Notes under the pieces: model-generated
Database searches by the model: none
Told to the model about the DNA's origin: nothing
What the model saw: the letters and a program-made list of their open reading frames with translations, nothing else
Program-made: the position numbers and the translations under genes
Part shown: positions 60,164 through 62,369 of the stretch, in pieces
How positions within the stretch are numbered: position 1 is the first letter of the stretch
Layout of the letters: each line of letters opens with the position of its first letter
Assembly (NCBI GenBank): GCA_018699955.1
Contig: JABISG010000077.1
Span: forward strand, 1 to 62,369
Length of the DNA stretch: 62,369 nt
Source: Planctomycetaceae bacterium
GTDB taxonomy: Bacteria > Planctomycetota > Planctomycetia > Planctomycetales > Planctomycetaceae
Direction of reading: 5' to 3'

Positions 60164-60691
60164 ATGAGAACTGCTGTTCGGACACTGTTGACAGTCGCAT
60201 TGGCCGCTTGCATCCTCTCACCGCTCTCAGCGGCTGACGACGCAAAGAAGAAGAACAAGAAGAAGGGCGCGAAAAAACGCACCGTGCAGGTGGTGCGCGT
60301 CCCCAAGACCTTGGAGTTGACCGGCGAGCAAAAGGAACAGGTCGCTGCAATCAACAAGGAATTCGGCCCGAAGCTTGCGGAAGTTCAGAAGAAGATTCGT
60401 GGCATCTTGTCCGAAGATCAGCGAAAGGCCCGCACCGCGGCATTCAAGGCCAACCGCGAAGCCAAACGCAAGGGGAAAGAAGCGCGGGAGGCAATTGCTG
60501 CTGCAGTCGACATGACGGACGAGCAGAAAAAGCAAATGGCGGAAGTGCAAAAGGAGTTGGGGGCGATTCGCAAAGAAGCGGGGCAGAAGTTCTTTGCCCT
60601 TCTGACACCCGAACAAAAGAAGCTTGCCCGACCGGCTCGCAAGGGCGGCAAGAAAAAGAAGAAGACCGACAAGAAGGTCGAAGCGAAGTAG
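60164..60691 (+). CDS. Secreted Lys-rich protein with LTxxQ-like repeats
   Basis: 175 residues. Signal peptide ending LSAAD, then a Lys-rich stretch (KKKNKKKGAKKR), then helical repeats each opening with L/M-T/S-x-E/D-Q: LTGEQKEQ, LSEDQRKA, MTDEQKKQ and LTPEQKKL. This resembles the LTxxQ family of periplasmic proteins (Spy, CpxP). A second Lys-rich tail ends the protein. GGAG precedes ATG 60164. Last gene of the presumed sigma-factor operon. Confidence 0.8.
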   Translation: MRTAVRTLLTVALAACILSPLSAADDAKKKNKKKGAKKRTVQVVRVPKTLELTGEQKEQVAAINKEFGPKLAEVQKKIRGILSEDQRKARTAAFKANREAKRKGKEAREAIAAAVDMTDEQKKQMAEVQKELGAIRKEAGQKFFALLTPEQKKLARPARKGGKKKKKTDKKVEAK

Positions 60692-60717
60692 TCGCGTTGC
60701 GAAAACGCAATCAAATT

Positions 60718-60758
60718 AACCGGATCGGAACCGCATGTCGGCTTCGGTCCGGTTTTTT
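60718..60758 (+). terminator. Intrinsic terminator closing the 53.7-60.7 kb gene series
   Basis: AACCGGATCGGAACCG pairs with CGGCTTCGGTCCGGTT (two wobble pairs, one mismatch) and is followed by TTTTTT. Confidence 0.85.
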
Positions 60759-60797
60759 CGTGCGCCGTAATGAATGCCTTGGTCGCACCGTGGCGCG

Positions 60798-61031
60798 TCA
60801 CTCTACCGGTTCGTCATCATCCACCGGCAACCGCGACAGCCACCAACCCCATGTGACGTAATGGAACAGCCCCATCAAAAAGAAACCCAGCACGACAACA
60901 ACCAGCCAGATTACTTTTGGAAGGACAACGGCCACAAGCGCCAACAGACCGATGCCGATCAGCAGCAATACCGCCAGCGCAGCGAACGTTCCCATGTTGC
61001 GAATGGATTCTACTTGTCTGCGGTCCTTCAT
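60798..61031 (-). CDS. Small two-helix membrane protein
   Basis: 77 residues. Two hydrophobic helices (about 14-34 and 38-60, TFAALAVLLLIGIGLLALVA and KVIWLVVVVLGFFLMGL), then WGWWLSRLPVDDDEPVE. The ATG at 61031 overlaps the stop of the upstream gene by one base (TGATG), a sign of translational coupling. Function unknown. Confidence 0.75.
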   Translation of the reverse strand: MKDRRQVESIRNMGTFAALAVLLLIGIGLLALVAVVLPKVIWLVVVVLGFFLMGLFHYVTWGWWLSRLPVDDDEPVE

Positions 61032-61486
61032 CAATCGGCCGCCTCTTCCAAAATTCGCTTCAGCGTAAGATGCCGGTGTTCAAAGCCGCCGGCCAGCGAT
61101 TTCTGGATCAGCGCTTCGGTGACAATAAAACCTGCCAAACCACCAGGCGGTTCGAAAGCAATGCGGTCGATGACAATCACCCCGTCGCCGTCCTGCTCGA
61201 CGAGATGCTCGTGGACGAACGATTTGAGCGGTCCTTTGAGTTGCGTTTCTGTGAAATGGCTGGGGCCGTCGAAGGCCGTAATTTCGTGCAACATGCGTTG
61301 GACGGGACCGAATCCGGCGACTTCAAACTCAACCAGACTGCCCAACTGCAGCACATCGGGCGCGTCGAGCAATTGCACGGAAAGATCGGGAGGGCTGGTA
61401 AGCAGCGCATTTTCCGGACGAATCAGGAAATCGAACGCCGCCTGACGGACGCAGGAAATCGAAACGGTCGCTTCAAAACTGGCCAT
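61031..61486 (-). CDS. SRPBCC-family (START/cyclase-like) ligand-binding protein
   Basis: 151 residues. Typical helix-grip pattern: VSISCVRQAAFDFLIRPENA at the start, VLQLGSLVEFEVAGFGPVQR in the middle strands, SFVHEHLVEQDGDGVIVIDR, and a long C-terminal helix ending HRHLTLKRILEEAA. The family binds hydrophobic ligands or catalyses cyclisation; ligand unknown. Coupled to the small membrane protein downstream. Confidence 0.82.
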   Translation of the reverse strand: MASFEATVSISCVRQAAFDFLIRPENALLTSPPDLSVQLLDAPDVLQLGSLVEFEVAGFGPVQRMLHEITAFDGPSHFTETQLKGPLKSFVHEHLVEQDGDGVIVIDRIAFEPPGGLAGFIVTEALIQKSLAGGFEHRHLTLKRILEEAAD

Positions 61487-61694
61487 GCGTAGTCTTCGCT
61501 CATTGAAATCATTGAATCGTTGATGGCGAACACGACCGGCTCGACGCCGATGTGTTCGTCATGCATAATGAACTCAAATTGTAGGTGTTCAGCCCTCAGC
61601 TATCAGCTTTCAGCCCGAAAAAAACGGAAATTTCGTCCGAAAGACAGCTATTGGCTGATAGTTGACCGCGCCGTTGCCCCGGCTTCACTCGACC

Positions 61695-62369
61695 ATGCAG
61701 TTCGACCCCACACTCCTTCAACAATGCCGTTTTCTGGCCGGCCCTACCGCTTGCGGGAAGAGCGAGACGGCCCTTGCGCTGGCGAAGCGGATTGACGTCG
61801 AAATTGTGGCACTCGATTCGATGTCGCTGTATCGCGGCATGGATATGGGAACGGCGAAGCCGTCGCCATCAATGCGAAATGCGGTACCCCACCACCTCAT
61901 CGACGTCATCGACCCACATCAGGAGTACAGTGTGGCCGACTACGTCAGCACGGCCGCAGTTCTCTGCAGCGAGATTGTTTCACGCGGAAGAGTTCCACTA
62001 TTTGTGGGCGGGACGGGGCTCTATCTGCGGGCGGTACTTCGAGGCGTGTTCGCGGGACCGGCGGCCGATTGGGAATTTCGACGCAACCTGGAGCGGGAAG
62101 CAGCATCCCACACACCCGACTTTCTGCATCGCCGTCTTCGCGAGGTCGATCCGACGTCGGCAGATCGATTGCACCCGAACGATCAACGGCGGGTCATCCG
62201 GGCGCTCGAGGTGCTTCACGTCACCGGCCGGCCGTTATCGCAACAGCAAAGTGAGCACCCCTTATCTCCTGATGAACGACCGCAGCACGTGCACTGGCTA
62301 TCGCCGCCGCGCGATTGGTTGCGTCAACGAATCGACGCCCGTGTCCATACCATGATCGATGCCGGGCTG
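61695..62369 (+). CDS. miaA: tRNA dimethylallyltransferase, 3' end outside window
   Basis: 225 codons from ATG 61695 to the window end without a stop. LAGPTACGKSETALALAKR is the P-loop, and DSMSLYRGMDMGTAKPS corresponds to the substrate-binding block (usually DSMQVYRGMDIGTAKP, so Ser replaces Gln). HHLIDVIDPHQEYSVADYV and LFVGGTGLYLRAVLRG are further signatures, and NDQRRVIRALEVLHVTGRP matches the tRNA-contact region. It prenylates A37 of tRNAs reading UNN codons. About 80-90 residues are missing. Confidence 0.94.
   Translation, partial: MQFDPTLLQQCRFLAGPTACGKSETALALAKRIDVEIVALDSMSLYRGMDMGTAKPSPSMRNAVPHHLIDVIDPHQEYSVADYVSTAAVLCSEIVSRGRVPLFVGGTGLYLRAVLRGVFAGPAADWEFRRNLEREAASHTPDFLHRRLREVDPTSADRLHPNDQRRVIRALEVLHVTGRPLSQQQSEHPLSPDERPQHVHWLSPPRDWLRQRIDARVHTMIDAGL

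Overview
The window looks like a chromosomal segment of a planctomycete. It carries DUF1501 proteins (two), a DUF1549/DUF1553 large secreted cytochrome-like protein, a DUF1559 prepilin-like protein, a kinase fused to WD40 propellers, a divergent isoleucyl-tRNA synthetase and a VIT/VWA protein, a combination typical of that phylum. Genes are separated by many palindromic repeats of several families. All calls come from reading the sequence; no database search was run.

Layout. 0-3.2 kb: 5'-truncated VWA protein, small membrane protein and Gfo/Idh/MocA oxidoreductase. 3.4-10.6 kb: peptide ABC importer (lipoprotein binding protein, two permeases, one fused double ATPase). 10.9-12.9 kb: exported protein with two metal-binding-like repeats, then a methyltransferase-like protein. 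13.0-15.9 kb: hybrid histidine kinase and tRNA-Arg(CCT). 16.2-18.0 kb: quinone oxidoreductase and a REP-associated transposase (RAYT) between two inverted REP elements. 18.0-26.8 kb: ileS, a large TPR/DUF2314 protein, purine nucleoside phosphorylase and an acidic protein. 27.3-36.0 kb: DUF255 thioredoxin-fold lipoprotein, Ser/Thr kinase-WD40, RlmB and methionine aminopeptidase.

36.2-41.0 kb is the most unusual part: three tightly packed genes with composition and codon choice unlike the neighbours. They are an unknown protein, a protein with an N-terminal helical region resembling an effector-associated (death-like) domain, and a 922-residue ATPase with the variant P-loop KGGVGRTT followed by TPR-like repeats. 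This resembles the NTPase-centred conflict (defence or self-killing) systems predicted by comparative genomics, but I do not recognise this particular set.

41.6-53.4 kb: membrane-anchored TAXI protein, DUF1559 protein, small zinc-finger-like protein, isochorismatase-like hydrolase, MscS channel, DUF1501 protein, an immunity-like small protein between two pairs of REP palindromes, purH and a histone-deacetylase-like hydrolase. 53.7-60.7 kb: a probable six-gene operon with ECF-type sigma factor, anti-sigma-like membrane protein, secreted basic protein, DUF1549/DUF1553 protein, DUF1501 protein and an LTxxQ-like secreted protein, closed by a clear terminator. 60.8-62.4 kb: two small genes in the opposite direction, then the start of miaA, cut by the window end.
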